The position numbers were made by a program, and so were the translations under genes. From NCBI RefSeq assembly GCF_963576615.1, contig NC_088708.1:68344672-68408671 (forward strand): DNA of 64,000 nucleotides, given 5' to 3'. The DNA is from Watersipora subatra. Lineage: Eukaryota > Bryozoa > Gymnolaemata > Cheilostomatida > Watersiporidae. The notes under the pieces were generated by a model. The model was not told the DNA's origin, did no database searches, and saw only the letters and a program-made list of their open reading frames with translations. The first letter of the stretch is position 1. Every line of letters starts with the position of its first letter. Below are positions 11,716-26,000 of the stretch, one piece after another.

Positions 11716-13690
11716 TTATTTTTCTATCAAGTCACAGCCATTTTCAACGCATCTTTCACATCCTGCTACAAAGTCATTCATTTCCTTAAAGGTTGACTGG
11801 CAACAAAAATTATATTACAGTTATTTGGTATCAAAAGATTCACCATGTCTTACTGTGTTGTGTTGTAAGTGCCAAATATGTGGAAATGTGATTACAAGCT
11901 CTTAAAGGCTCAAAAACGAAAAGCAGCCATATATTGGAATCACTTTATTTCGATGACGTAACCACGAAAATTGGTTATCGTCTGTCTAGTCACGTATGTT
12001 CTCACGTGAATTGAAAGGCCAATAAAAAGCTCAATATAAAACTTATCGTAGCACTAGTTTATGACAAACACTTCGGGTTTTACCGAAGACCCCATATCAA
12101 ATATAGATGCTCGCTACTTTACAGTTTTGTTTCGGCATTATTCAATTGTCAAGTCGTGATCTGATCACGTGACCCAATACTTCACAAATAATTTTTGCAG
12201 CACTTTTCGATTATCACAGGTGACCAACAGGCTCGTCATGATTATCAGACAATGATATGTACTCCTTCGAGCTAAGGTTAAAAAGTTTAACGAATTTTAA
12301 CGCTAAGTTATAAGATATCAGTGCTAAAAGTGGCAGCATTACAATGACGATAAAACAAACGCGTAAGAACAATAGACATAGTTTTTTTGAATGCGTGAAG
12401 TAAATTTGGGAAAATATTTCGACGAACAAGGTTGCAAGAAAGTGTAAACAGAAACCATCTCTCACAACTACATCACATTTGAGCCATTTTGGAAAGGGAA
12501 TCTAAACTACAACGGTCTCGTGTGGCCGCGATTAACTGTTCGTTTTTGAGCTTTTAAGAGCTTGTAATCACATTTCCAAATATTTGGCACTTACAACACG
12601 ACAGAGTAAGACATGGTGAATCTTTTGATACCAAATAACTGTAATGTGAATTTTGTTGCAAGTCAACCTTTAACATAGCAATCATAGGACAGCCTCCGAA
12701 GCCATTCACTCCCAGTGTTGATAACATCCTCATCACTGACAAAGTGCTCCTGCTCATCTGATTTTAAGTGGCCAAACAGATAAGTCAGATGGAGCTAAGG
12801 CTGGATTAAATGGATGTGTAAGTAGTCCCGGCTCAATTTATCAAATTTATCCAAAGTTCTCTTAGCAGTATGGGGCCGTGCATTATCCTGGTTAAAAATC
12901 ATACTTTTGTCTGGACTCTTTTTCTTTTGATTCTGATGTCCTCCTTCATTTTGTCTCGTAACTTTTTACTTCCAATGGCGGACAATAAATTCTAGAGTTG
13001 TCTACTGCACGCTGACTGTAGAGTTTATAATTATTACTATTATCATTATTGACTATTGAGTCCATAGTTATTGTCTCATATATACGTGTGTATCACAGAA
13101 CACTGTAAGCATAACTATCTGCGTCGTTCTCCGGGTTTTGAACTTTTTCTTCACCTAAAATGTAACAGGCAACCACTCAGGTGACTGCCTTTGAGAGGGC
13201 TTAAAAAGGAACACCAAAGTTTCATCAAACGTGACAGTTCTGATCAGGAAGTTGTTCCCTTCTTTTCCAAATCTGGCAAGACCATGCCTTGCAGCCATCA
13301 GACGCTGTTCTCTGTGAATGCTTGCAAGAATATTTGGAAGCTAACAGCACTTTGACTCGCAATGTTTCATAGACTATTCTGTGCATAGTACCATGAGAGA
13401 CTTTCAATTTCATCCTAATCACCCAGCTATCAGCTGAGTTGTTCAATGATGTTTATGGTATCAGAAGTAGAAATTTCTACTGATCTACTATTCCGATCTT
13501 CATCCTGAATCTCAATTTTGCCTTCCTTGAACGCTTTGGCTCATTCAAATCGATGACCATGACAGAATTACAGTCATATTGTGCATTCATTCTAGTTTAC
13601 ATTTCAGATGTTATGACGCCTTCTGCTTGTAAAAATCTTATTTCTGGTCTCCTTTCCAGGCTTGAGCAATCTTTCAGTTCAGAGGCTATG
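11716..13690 (-). pseudogene. Decayed mariner-type transposase, interrupted by a TTAA element
   Basis: Read on the minus strand, fragments match a mariner-type transposase in order. About 13690-13590 gives an N-terminus with IRFLQAEGV. About 13560-13380 continues with RFEWAKAF-like and SHGTMHRI segments. About 12890-12770 has QDNARPHTAKRTL, then in a shifted frame ALAPSD, and DEDVINTG. The C-terminal end, from KEMNDFVAG to DLIEK and a stop at 11716-11718, follows after the insertion. Frameshifts and stops make it non-functional. Its own terminal repeats were not identified. The tract sits between TIA1 and SEC23IP-like genes. Confidence 0.8.
11786..12673. mobile_element. TTAA-flanked long-TIR element, copy A (inside the mariner relic)
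   Basis: It is 888 bp with TTAA at both outer edges and inverted ends starting TTAAAGGTTGACT. Removing it and one TTAA restores an uninterrupted mariner frame across the junction, which proves both the target duplication and the element limits. No transposase is recognised inside. Confidence 0.9.
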
Positions 13691-14070
13691 TTGAATTGTT
13701 GAAAATTAAAGCAATTAGACTACTATGATGAAGTAATTTTGCGCATGAGATTGTAACTCCGCAATAATTGAGCGTTTCAAATTTGACCATCCTGCAGTGA
13801 ATAGCCCAAGAATAGACTGGCCGTCGTAAATTGAAGATACCAACAAGCAACCATATTCGATTACAAAATGTCGCTCACAGATGTGGTCTAAAAATATCTC
13901 AAAATTGTGAACAAAATGAGTAAAATATAAAAAACTAGCAAAAAGTGATTGAGCTCCTATAATGATATCCATCCAACACTACAGATATTATTTAGACAGC
14001 ATGGTGATAATGAAGTCACATACCTTATAGTATTACGATGATGTCCAGAGGAGTAATAGAGCTGACCAGG
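13691..14070. other. Downstream flank of the TIA1-like gene
   Basis: This is probably 3' UTR and intergenic sequence of the TIA1-like gene. No polyadenylation site was fixed and no other feature was recognised. Confidence 0.4.
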
Positions 14071-17000
14071 TTAATAATTGTAGTTACTATAGTTCCTAAA
14101 AAGAAAGTAGAGTACAATCACATCAAAGGCAAATGATACAAAGGCGCATAGGGCAAAGGGCTTCATAGGAATACAGAAACAACAAGGGAGACTACGAAAG
14201 GCAGCAAAAAGAAGGGAACATATGAAAATGGTGAAAGTCAAAAAGAGGGGGAGGAAAGATGGTGAGAATAAATCACGGTAAGTGGTCGAGTAAAAAAAGG
14301 TAGATAAATCGCACCCTTGCTGCTGATAGCCTTGTTGAGGCTGTTGGTATCCTTGTTGAGGCTGTTGTTGCTGCCAACTACCATCTCCACCACCCCACTG
14401 CTGCTGTTGTTGACCCCATTGCTGACCTTGGCCCCATTGCTGCTGCCCCCACTGTTGCTGTTGGCCCCATGGCTGTTGCTGTCCCCATTGTTGAAAGTTA
14501 TTGTTTGCTCCCCAGTTGGCAGCCTGAAAATTAATAAGCACTTTTTTAAAGAACATCATGGCAAACTTATATCAGTTTTTGTGAAGCAGATTTATATATA
14601 AAAGCTAATTGTTCAACGTAGCAAGTTTGCCACCTTTTTTTAATTTTGAGGCAACCAGTTTCGCAAGAAAAAAAATCCTACAGATTTGCAGTCATTTTTA
14701 TCTTTGAATTGATTATTCAATACGCAAGTAGAGCGCTCAATACTGCTATCGACTTGATTGAATTTTTGTTAGTGCTGATATTAAACTAACTTCATGCTAC
14801 TATAAGAATGTGATAATGTTCTACGATGAAATTGTTTGGTTAATATACTGCCTGGTGTTTTTGAACTCTGCATTGCTCACTCTCCAGTTTTTGCTAATCC
14901 AAGTTTGTATATAAACTTTAATGAACTTAAAGGTTGACTTGCAACAAAATTCACATTAAAGTTTTTTGGTATTAAAAGATTTACCATGTCTTACTCTGTT
15001 GTGTTGTATGTAGGTGCAAAATATGTGGAAATGTGATTACAAGTTCTTGAAAGCTCAAAGACAAAAAGCCACCGTAGATTTGAATCAGTTTATTTCTCTG
15101 ACGTTGTCATTACATTTGGTCATTGTTTTGTCACGCGATGTTCTCACGTGAATTGAAAGGCCAATACAAGGCTCAATATAAAACTTCTCATAGCACTATT
15201 TTATGACAAACACTTCGAGTTTTACCGAAGATCCCGTATCAAATATAGATGCTCGCTGCTTTACAGTTGTTTCGGCTTGGTCTAATCGTCTAGTAGTAAT
15301 CTGATCATGTGACCCATACATCGAAAATAATTTCTGCAGCATTTTTCGATTATCACAGGTGACCAACAGGGTCGTCATGTTTATCAGACAACGATATGTA
15401 CTCCTTCGAGCTAAGGTTAAAAAATTAAACGAATTTTTATGGTAAGTTATAAGATATCAGTGCTGAAAGTGACAGCATTACAATGACGATAAAATAGATG
15501 CGTAAGAACAATAGACATGGTTTTATTGAATGCATGAAATATATTTGTGAAAATATTTTGACGAATCAGGTTGCGCGAAAGTATAAACAGAAGCCATCTC
15601 TCTTGTACAACTACATACCATTTGAGCCATTTTGGAAAGAGATTCTAATCTACGGCGGTCTCGTGATAGCGGCGATTAACTGTTCGTTTTTGAGCTTTTA
15701 AGAGCTTGTAATCACATTTCTACATATTTTGCACCTACAATACAGCAGAGTAAGACATGTGAATCTTTTGATACCAAATAACTGTAATGTGAATTTTGTT
15801 GCAAGTCAACCTTTAAAGATGCAGTTCAAATGTTGGGGAAAACTCAAGTCGTGTCAAGTGAAAGACAATATACTAGAAGTGCGTAAAGTTTCAGTTCATT
15901 AGAATGGTCTACCGTAGCCCATATTCGCTCCATTTAGCTTTATACTATTTCAATTATCGGCGAAGCCTTGCGAATATTTGCCATACCTAGAAATGCATGA
16001 CAAATAATTTAGTACATGATCTGAATGCTTTTGCTTAGATGACATCCTTCTCAAATAAAGATTACATGCATTCTCATGTTCTCAGCATAGTTTTCATTAA
16101 TTTCATCAGCAGAGCAATTAATTACACGGAGTTAGTTGTTTTGTTTTTGGCTTCATTTTTGTTTGACTAATGGAATTAAAACCTGGGCTTCCGCAAAAGT
16201 CATTAGTTGAATATACAATTTAGAATAGTATGTGGAATTGCAATCATAACACCCAAATGTTTTCAAACTATTAATTTTAAAATCATTTGAGCCACATACA
16301 AATTTTTTGGCAAGTTTTTAAAATATTCTAACATTTTGTTATCATGTTCGAAGCAGATGTTGACAAGAAATATTAAAAGTTATCTACTTATTGGTCAATC
16401 AGTAAGCACACAAATAAATTTCCTGAGTTAGCCTAGAAAACTAGGAAAGAAAGCTATACATTCACACGAAAAAACACAGAATGAAGTGAGGTCCAAACCT
16501 GCTGCGCGACCTGCTGGGTACTCTGTGGCTGACCCATGCCCTGGCTATTATAGCTCTGCTGCATCGCGCCATTGTTAGAGCCCATTCCAGGCACAAAAGC
16601 GTCACTCGACTCCTTGCCCCAGGAACAACGTACTGTGTATCCTCCAATTTCTGAGCCATTCAACCCAACAATGGCCTGGGCGGCGGATTCCTTTGAATTA
16701 AGTCTATAAAATAAAATTCCATGATCAGGTATTTACAACACAAAGAAATTGTAAAACTATAATCAGTTTATGAAGTCCCATACAAGACGCAAAAGTCAGT
16801 CACAAAAACAACCATAAAACAAGAATACACATATTACGATTCTGATTATATAGAAGTTTGCTAAGAGAAAATCACTCGAAAAAGAAACCAATTGAAAGTT
16901 ACCAAAAAACCTCTGTTTGAACGGCGCCTTTATTTGACTGCCGCCTTTATTTGATCGTCACCTCCATTTGATCGCCACCTTGAGATTCTTTGATCATTAT

Positions 17001-20000
17001 GAACCCTTAATAGCAAGTGATCAATAAGAAAATGTCTACAAAATGGTACTAATCATGACTCGGTTACATCCTTAACAATTAACTCTTTCGTGGTTGCTGT
17101 TCGTATCAAAGTCCATTTTTTAACTCCAAAGCTTCACGGTTTTTCCGTTGAAAATTTAAAAGCAACCCCATAGAAACAATAACTGTATCAGACTAATTAC
17201 AGTAATTCCTTATTTAACCCAATCTTGATGCTTCGACATATGTGAAAAATGGTTTAACAATTACGGTTAATTAGGGTTAATGTCACTCTGCCCGAAGGAT
17301 AGTGTAAAATATAGGCAACAATCACTTCATCCGCTAAAAGGGTTGAATTTATCTTTCAACAATTTTGACGAGCTATTCGCAATACAACGGCGCCCTCTTT
17401 TTGAACATCACCTCTAATAAAACACCAGTATAGAGGAAGGATTGAAAAATTAAAGCGCTATGGCGTTCATATCGAGGTTTGAGGGTAAACATGTTAAGAT
17501 CTAATCAGTTTTGCAGCTATTCTAAGCAGTATTTTGGTGATAATCTAGTACAGACCTACACATACATCCAGTTTGTAATATAATTTTTGTATTAAATTTC
17601 ATTTACACCAAGTTTAAGAGAATTTCGGCACTGCATAAGTTTGTCAGGTTGTTTTGCCATGAAACAAGTAGGCACCAGGTGTCATGGCAAAATCCCAGAT
17701 TGAGAGTTGGATATCCTTGTATCTACTGAGGATTAAAACCTTACAAATACTAAATTGGCAAACTTAAAGTTACCCGTTTAATTTTCTTTTGATTAAAATA
17801 AGTAAACATTCCCTTTACTTTTTATATGAATTGCAAGAAATCTTAATCGATCGCTTGCTCAATTTATTTTGATAAACATTTTATGGCATATTTACACAGC
17901 GAATCACTGATAAACATGCTATTACATATGTTTACACAATGAATCACTGGTATAACCTATCAAAAACATATACAGTGAAACATGGATAACTCAAACTTCA
18001 CGGGACCGAGCTAAAGTGTTTGAGTTATCAGAGCGTTCAAGTTATCAGAGCACAGTCACAAGTGAATGTATTTATCAGTAGATACATATGCAAACTACAT
18101 GTATATATAAAACTAAAGTATAGGTTGTTTGTTGTAAGTTAAAGGGCATTTGATGTAGAGTTTTAAAGTATTTATCAGAAAGTATAGATATTTTTATACA
18201 CTTGAGATTTGTGTTGTTTTTGGTGATGTGACTGCCAGAACCTTTTCAGATTAAAATTGGCAAAACCTAATCGCGGTTAAAACGCTCAGAAAACATTTTT
18301 TCTTCAGTGTTTTACTCGAGATCAATTTTGCCAATTTTAATCTTAAAACGTCTTGTCAGTCACATCACCTAAAACTGCAAACAAATCTCAGCCCAATAGA
18401 AAAATATCTATTCTTTCTGATAATTTTTAAAACTGGACATAAGTAACCATTTATGACCAATGCAAAAAAGCATGCTTTACATCTGATCAGTTGTTTCATT
18501 TAAAAAACTTATCGAGTGTAGTCTGTGACAAGGTATTTTTTTGACAAAGATCAACAGTGTGACTTATTGTAGAAATAAATTTTAAACAGTTATTATAGCC
18601 CTTAAAAACTTGTTAGCCTTTTCTAACAAAAGTGGCCAATCGATAGGTACGCCTTCACTACGCACTTGTCTAAACCAAGTCAATAATACACCATCCAAAT
18701 CATCATGCGACGTTGAACGATCTCTTAGCCTTGATGAATTTTGGTCACATAACGATCTTATTCTTTCTTTTTGTTTAATCCATGTTGACACTACTTTTTG
18801 GAAGATTTTCTCTTTTTGATAATGCTGATAGCTTTTGTCCTGCTTCGATTTCCTTGAGTACTTTAAGTTTGTCAGAAGGTTTCTACGCTTTTCTTTGCTT
18901 GCGTGATGCCATCGTAAAGCGGATGTCTGTTGTAGCGGATGCCAAGCCACGAGCCTATTTGTGACATTTTATCTTTATGTATCCGCATATAATCACTGTT
19001 ACAATATGTTTTTTGCATGCTGTGTCTATCTTTATTAAATTTTTATCGCTAATACCTTCCAACATTTATAGCTTGGCCGTAACTAAGCGAACGTCTTAGT
19101 GGCCCTATTAATCATTTTTATACGATTTCTTTTTCGGTTTCATTATACGGTACGGGGGAAATTATACGTACACTATACGCGTACTAAAAGCGCTTTCGTT
19201 AAGAAAGCAGAGTACTCTCAGCTCCGCGACTAGTGGAAACTCCGTCGAAATAAATTGAACGGAAACCGTTTGTGAATTCGGCAAAAAACTGTTCGAATTA
19301 AAGGTGCCGATGTCGAGTTATATAAAGCCATTTATCATTGCGTGGGAACAGACCAAGCAAATCCATTCGAGTTAACCATGTGTTCGCTATATCCGAGGAC
19401 GAGTTATCCATGTTTCACTGTATATATTATTTATATGTTTCATCAGACATATATGTGTAACTATATATAGTTATATATGTATAATGAATTAATGTTTATA
19501 GCAAATATTATATTAAACGCTAAAACGCACAATAGATTTTCACCTCCGATTACTTTTCACTAATTGTCGTTTTACTCACACAATATCAAGCATTTACGAA
19601 ACTGAACAAAGAGAAAGCGCAAGCATCTTATCTCTTTCAGGCGTTGTGAGAGAATTGTACCAAGTAGCATATCAGCATCTTCATTATTCCAACATATTTG
19701 GCATACTGAACACCAAATTTGAATCGCGAAAGACATTTTTGTAGATGTCGAATGGCGAAAGGATGCCATAACTAAGGGACGAAACACCATCATGTTCCAC
19801 ATCGTGAGGCGAAAAACCGTAAAACAGGGTTGTCGTAACCCGGGGGTGCACTGTATCTCTTAAATCCTTATAAGGTTCACAATATCAATACACAATCATT
19901 CTTGATAGTGTATTTATCAATGTTTACCTAGAGGAAACAAATTTAACTATTCAACCTATCAACTGTTTACCATTTCACTTGTCAATGTATTTTCAATGAC

Positions 20001-23000
20001 TATCATTGACCTGATACTACGTTGGTGAAAGTAAAAAAACATCCTGCCTGAATGATTACGTGTTCTCAATTTGTTCAACCCTCATGATCACACAAAGCTC
20101 CCTGCTAGTGCTGTAACAAAGCAAGTTGAGTCGAATGAACTTGGTACATTCTACAGCATGATTTACTGCATTTAGGATTTTGCTCATGCGGAGATGTAAG
20201 ACAGATTTGAGCAGCGCCAAAGGACATGTTTTTGGTCAAAAAAACTTTTAGCGATAAAAAGACTCCCCAATAATAACAAGATTAACAAATTGAATATTAA
20301 AACTGTCTTATAGCTGATTTCTGCATCGCCTTTGGTTTAGCTTTTTATCGTTATGCCATCATGAAAACCTAGAATCTTGAAGACTAATAAAGTGATGTAA
20401 TCAATCATCAAATAATTTAAGCACATTTGTTATTGCGCAAAAGTGAGTTTTTGCTTTGAATGGAGAAACTATGCAAGAGTAAGACATCAGGCAAGCATGG
20501 GCCAGCAATGATGAGATGCGTTGAATGAAAATACACATAAAAAATAAAGAATACAACTAATATTGTGTCTTAAACAAACAGAATCCGCATGAACACTGTT
20601 CACACTACTAATCAGAAACGAACAACTTTCATGGCTCGTTAACTCCACACAACGAAGATGACCACTGAATAACGTGCATGTTTCTAAACCATTGAACAAA
20701 CTAAAACAGAATATTATCCAGTGCTACCTCTAACCTCACAAAAGCAAAGCCTTTATCCGCGAAACACCTGATCTCAGCAATGGGTCCATACTGTTCAAAG
20801 TGGGGACTGAGCAGGTCATCTAAAACAAGCAATGGTGGCAGGCATGTAGTGTAGGTGCCAGAATTGAGATAGGATTCATGAGTTTGTGGGTGACCATGCT
20901 AATAACATACAAACTATGCTACCAAATAGAGCATTATTAAAGGTTGACTTGCAACAAAATTCACATTACAGTTATTTGGTATCAAAAGCTTCACCATGTC
21001 TTACTCTGCTGTGTTGTAGGTGCAAAATATGTGGAAATGTGATTAAAAGCTCTTAAAAGCTCAAAAACAAACAGTTCACCGCAGCCATCACGAAAACGCC
21101 GTATTATCAGAATCCTTTTCCAAAACGGCTCAAATGGGACGTAGATGAACACGACGGCTTATGTTTACATTTTCATGCAAACTCATTCGTAGAATATTTT
21201 CATAAATATACTTCAGGCTTTCAATAAAACCATGTCTATTGTCATTACGCGTCTATTTCATCATCATCGTAATGCTGTCACTTTGAGCACTGATATCTCA
21301 AAGCCTACCATAAAAATTCGTTTAATTTCTTAACCTTAGCTTGAAGGAGTGCATATCATTCTCTGATAAACATGAGGAGCCTATTGGTAACCTGTGATAG
21401 TCGAAAAATGCTGCAGAAATTATTCACTCTGTTTGGCAGGAAGTATGGTTCACATGATCAGATTACGACTAGATGAATAGACCAAGCCGAAACAAAACAT
21501 TAAAGTAGCGAGCATCTGTTTTTGATGCGCGCTTTTTGGTAGAACCCGAAGTATTGTCACAAACTAGTGCTAAGACATTTTATATTGAGCCTTTTATTTC
21601 ATGTGATAACATTACGTGTCAAAACAGCATTTTAAAAGAATTTTAGTAGCAAACCATAAAAGCGAAAAATGTATTTAATCTCTTGGTAATTCAAGAAACT
21701 TGCAACATTTTGGCGTGGTTACTATGTTATACAAATGTATACCTGTATACTGCTACTAGATGGGATTTTCAGTGTTGTGACATTTACATAGCATTAGCTT
21801 TGCAATATGTAATAGACCGTAGATATGGTAATTTCCGTTAATAATACAGTCATACTTCGACTTACGAGCATAATGCGTTCCGAGACTGAGCTCGTATGTC
21901 AATTTACTCGCATGTTGGTGCAATTTATTTATATATAGAACAATTATATATATTGATTGGTTTCCATACTCTAAAAAATGCAAATAATACACTCAAAACA
22001 AGATATTGTAACAGAAAGAACATGTTGGTTATTGTCCCAACTTACCACATGCTTTCAAGAAGCAACAAATAAGAAATAATGCAAGGAAATGTGATAAATT
22101 AAAATGTAAAATTAAATACATACAGTAGCAGCTAAGTGCTAAAGCTAGCATTTGCCAGGGAGGGATATATAAGTGTTATCCTTCATTACAACAGTTGAAT
22201 TTGATAAATTTGGATTTTATCAGTCTTGAAAAACAAACTTATAAGCAAACCTAAAAGCAAACTTTCATTTTTAACTTAACGTAATTAAAATTTCTTCGGC
22301 GTTCATAGTTTGAAGTTTCTCGCTGGTTAGCTAATTTTTCCTTTGTTTCGATTTCATGACTAGCCGGCCGTTTTAAGACAAACCTATCTAAGGACGTTTG
22401 CCTTTGTCGCCCTTTCAACATGTTGCGATTAGGACGAACACTGGTGTCATCACAAAGGATTAATGCACGACTCCTAGTCAACTTGTCCGAAAGTCAATTT
22501 TTTTGTTTTGATAGATAGCACCGGCCTTTTCACATAGGTCTTTTCGCCTTTTCACCACCGGCCTTTTCGCCTTTATTGAAACATCGTTTCAGTTACGCTG
22601 TCACCGACCAATTGTTTATCTTTTATCCAATGCCGGAGCAGTCTCTCCATCAGCGGTCGTGAAGATCGCTGTGCCGTTGAGAAACTATGGTTAGTCCTTT
22701 TGCGAACTAAATGCCCTGAATATAATCCTGTTTGATAATTGTGGATGTATTTCTGTCATATTGCTGAGCTAGCTCAATCACGCATACACATTTCGCATAT
22801 TTTTCAATAATTTTCCGTTTAATATCAATCTTTCCATTATCTTTCATTTTACTGGCAAACTTTCGGTCTACGCACCGTACTTTTAATTCACATAATTCTG
22901 CACTGAAAATCGCGCACAAAAAAACACAGTACAAAAGTATAACCTGAGCAGTTGAAAAATACAGAGTGATGCTGTTCTCATAAAACACCTCCGGCATACT

Positions 23001-26000
23001 TGGCAACTGACTCACGTGCTCGTATCTCAAACATGGCTCGTATGTTAGTGCTAAAACTTGCTTAAAAGCTGGCTCGTATCTCAAGTTTCTCATACGTTGG
23101 AGCACTCGTAAGTTGAAGTATTACTGTAGATTGACGTTTCATTCAATCGACACGAAACAGAAGTGCAAAAACCAACTACTAAACTTAATTGGATTAGAAA
23201 AATAAGGAGCTAGAGAATTTAAGGTGATCATACTCTGTTTAAGTGTGGTTGTCACAACATATAAATTTCAAGCCCTTGTTTATCTTGGCACTGGATAAAA
23301 AAAGTGAAGATAAGCGACAAGTAAATTGCAGAATCAGAAATTGTGCTAAAAACAGCTGATGCCAACCTTGTAATCCCTCCTGGATGCCACCAATATAGAC
23401 TGTGGTATTAGTAGCAGAGGCCTGTGCGAACACATCATTGTAGTTGAGTTTCTGGGGTTGACGTTGTCTCCCTCGTTCTACTGGTGCCGGAGGCTTACGA
23501 GTTGCCCAATTTGTCCTAATCGCCCGACTCCCTAGCCATGCCCCATTCATTTCATTTATAGCACGCTGAGCATCCTACAGCAGCAATAGCATAGATCCAA
23601 ATAGCCCGTGAATACATGAAATATTTTCAGCATTCACCAAACAAGTCTATTATACAACAAGCACTCAAATATTATGGCTTGAAAACAATTATTATTTTTA
23701 AATGACTAGGTTTACACTTTTTAATGGTTCATTAAGACATACATTTAACCACTGCCGAAGAGGCCTACCTGGCACTTATCACCTACCATTTTGTAACTCC
23801 GCTACCTTAAGTATTACTGCGATTTGTCGACCAATGCGCATGGTACGAAATTGGAATCCACACGTCGCATACAGTCAAACTCGGATAACTCACCCTCGGA
23901 TAGCTCGAATACATGGTTAACTCGAACGGATTTGTTTGGTTCGTTCCCGCGCAATGATAAATTGCTGTAAATAACTCGAACTCAACTTCGTTAACTCGAA
24001 CAGTTTTCTGCCCAACGGCTACTGAGACGGTTATTATAGCTTTAGAATATCCAACCTATAAAGATAAACCTCAACTTTTCGTAGTTCTTAGGCATTGTTA
24101 TTACCATCATCGGCAAAAGATTTTCGTTAATGACTTTTCTAAGGGTTTGCAAAAAGTCAAATTTTACCAAACATCCGCTTAGCGATGGTTCTTCGAAAGC
24201 AAGGAAAAGCGAGGTAACCTTCTCATAAACTTTAAAAAAAATCGGCAAAATTGATCTTGGTTAAAACGCTCAAAAAAAGATGTCTTTTTTTCAGAGCATT
24301 TCAACAGCAATCAAGTTTTGCCAATTTTAATCTGAAAACGTCCTGGCAGTCACATCACCTAAAATAACAAACAAATCTCAACTGATAGAAAAATCTCTAT
24401 ACTTTCTGATAAAAATTTTTTAAACTTTACATTAGAAGCTTTTTAATTTGCAACAAGCCACCTATGCTTTTGATTTATATTATAGTATGTATATGTACAT
24501 GTATCTACTAATAAATAAATAAATGGACTTGTGACAGTGCTCTGATAACCTGAACGCTCTGATAACTCGAACACTTTCGTGCGGTCCCGTGAAGTTTGAG
24601 TTATCCGAGTTTGCCTGTACATAGCAACTACAGACGAGGAACGAGCAAGCACCTTTGACGAAAATCCAGGTGACACGCTAGTACACTTACCTCTTTGTTT
24701 ATAAATGATATGAATCCATAGCCTTTACTTTTGCCAGATGCCAAATCACATATAACCTTGCAGTCACTACAGAATGCAATGTAATGGTTAGGCAAAAAAG
24801 GCATGTGGAAAAACTGTTTTTATATATGAGCTACAAACAGAAAATGATTGATAGAGACATTGTAAGTTGCTATTATATAGTTAAATACGAGTAGATATAT
24901 TTCTGTCTTAGCACAAACATGATAACATATCATATTTCTCATAAGGATCGGAGACAATATGCAAAACCAACACAAGATAAAAACAGGAAGACAGTCAAAG
25001 GTCATACCAAAAGCAGGCTAAAAGCTTATACTTAATTGTTGTCATAAACTTACGATATTTCACCGAATGCATGGAATGCTTCCCGCAGTTGCTTTGTCTC
25101 TATATCGGAACTAAGATCTCCACAAAATATGTGAAAATGATCTACAACACGCAAAAACAAAGTTGTGAATATCTAACAGCAACATACAAGCATGACAAAA
25201 ACAATCTTACAAAAAATGTCATGTATGACTACGTTAATATAACATGTTCACCTCTCAGTAGGACCACCTGAATCTGACTAACAGGCCAGCCACCGGCTAA
25301 CACCACATCAGCGGATATGATTAAATGACATTAGATTTTCCAACAAAAAATGCTGTTGCTATGTGGTTACCAAGCATAACAAGCATTATGACTTGTTTGT
25401 GAACAAGCTAATGCAGGTTATTTCCGTATAGTAGCAAACATTTTAGCATGTAAAACAAGCTGCTGACATGAACAAGTATACCAAACATCAGCAGAAAGAG
25501 CTAAAATCATCTGTTCAACGAGCGAGACCTAAACATCCATTACACAGTCTATGAATTTTCCTAGCAAAATACATACAAAACCGATTTGGTAACATATGGC
25601 AGCATAATAGTTAAAAAAATACATTTACTGTACCTCGAGAGATGGTGAAGTCACTTTGAACTTAACATTCCTAAAGACTCAAAAATAGCATCAGACTTAC
25701 TATAAACATTAATTTAACACAGACATGTAATTACTGAGCTGAACCTACCGCTAGTGTCTACTCTGCCTCGTGCCATCTCTTGAGAGTTCTTCGAATTTGG
25801 AGAAGTAGCCCAGTTAACCTTGATCGCCTAAGCAACAATAAAACAAATTATGGTTCACAAGGAAAGAAAGTCAACATCGCGCTTATTCATTCAGAGAACG
25901 AAGCTCAGCAATATAAAAATAAGTTTGTATGTAAGTTACCTTTCCCATCACTTCCCGACCATTCATAGTTGCCAAAGCATTTGAAGCTGACTGATGATCT

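Noticed and set aside
14317-14601. Leucine-rich plus-strand frame
   Set aside because: It is the antisense of the Q/W-rich exon of the TIA1-like gene.
15196-15378. 60-codon frame in the middle of TTAA element copy B as a transposase piece
   Set aside because: The frame is broken in the other copies and has no catalytic motif.
19572-19802. 76-codon minus-strand frame next to Tigger family B copy 1
   Set aside because: It lies outside the terminal repeats and resembles no transposase or exon of the TIA1-like gene.
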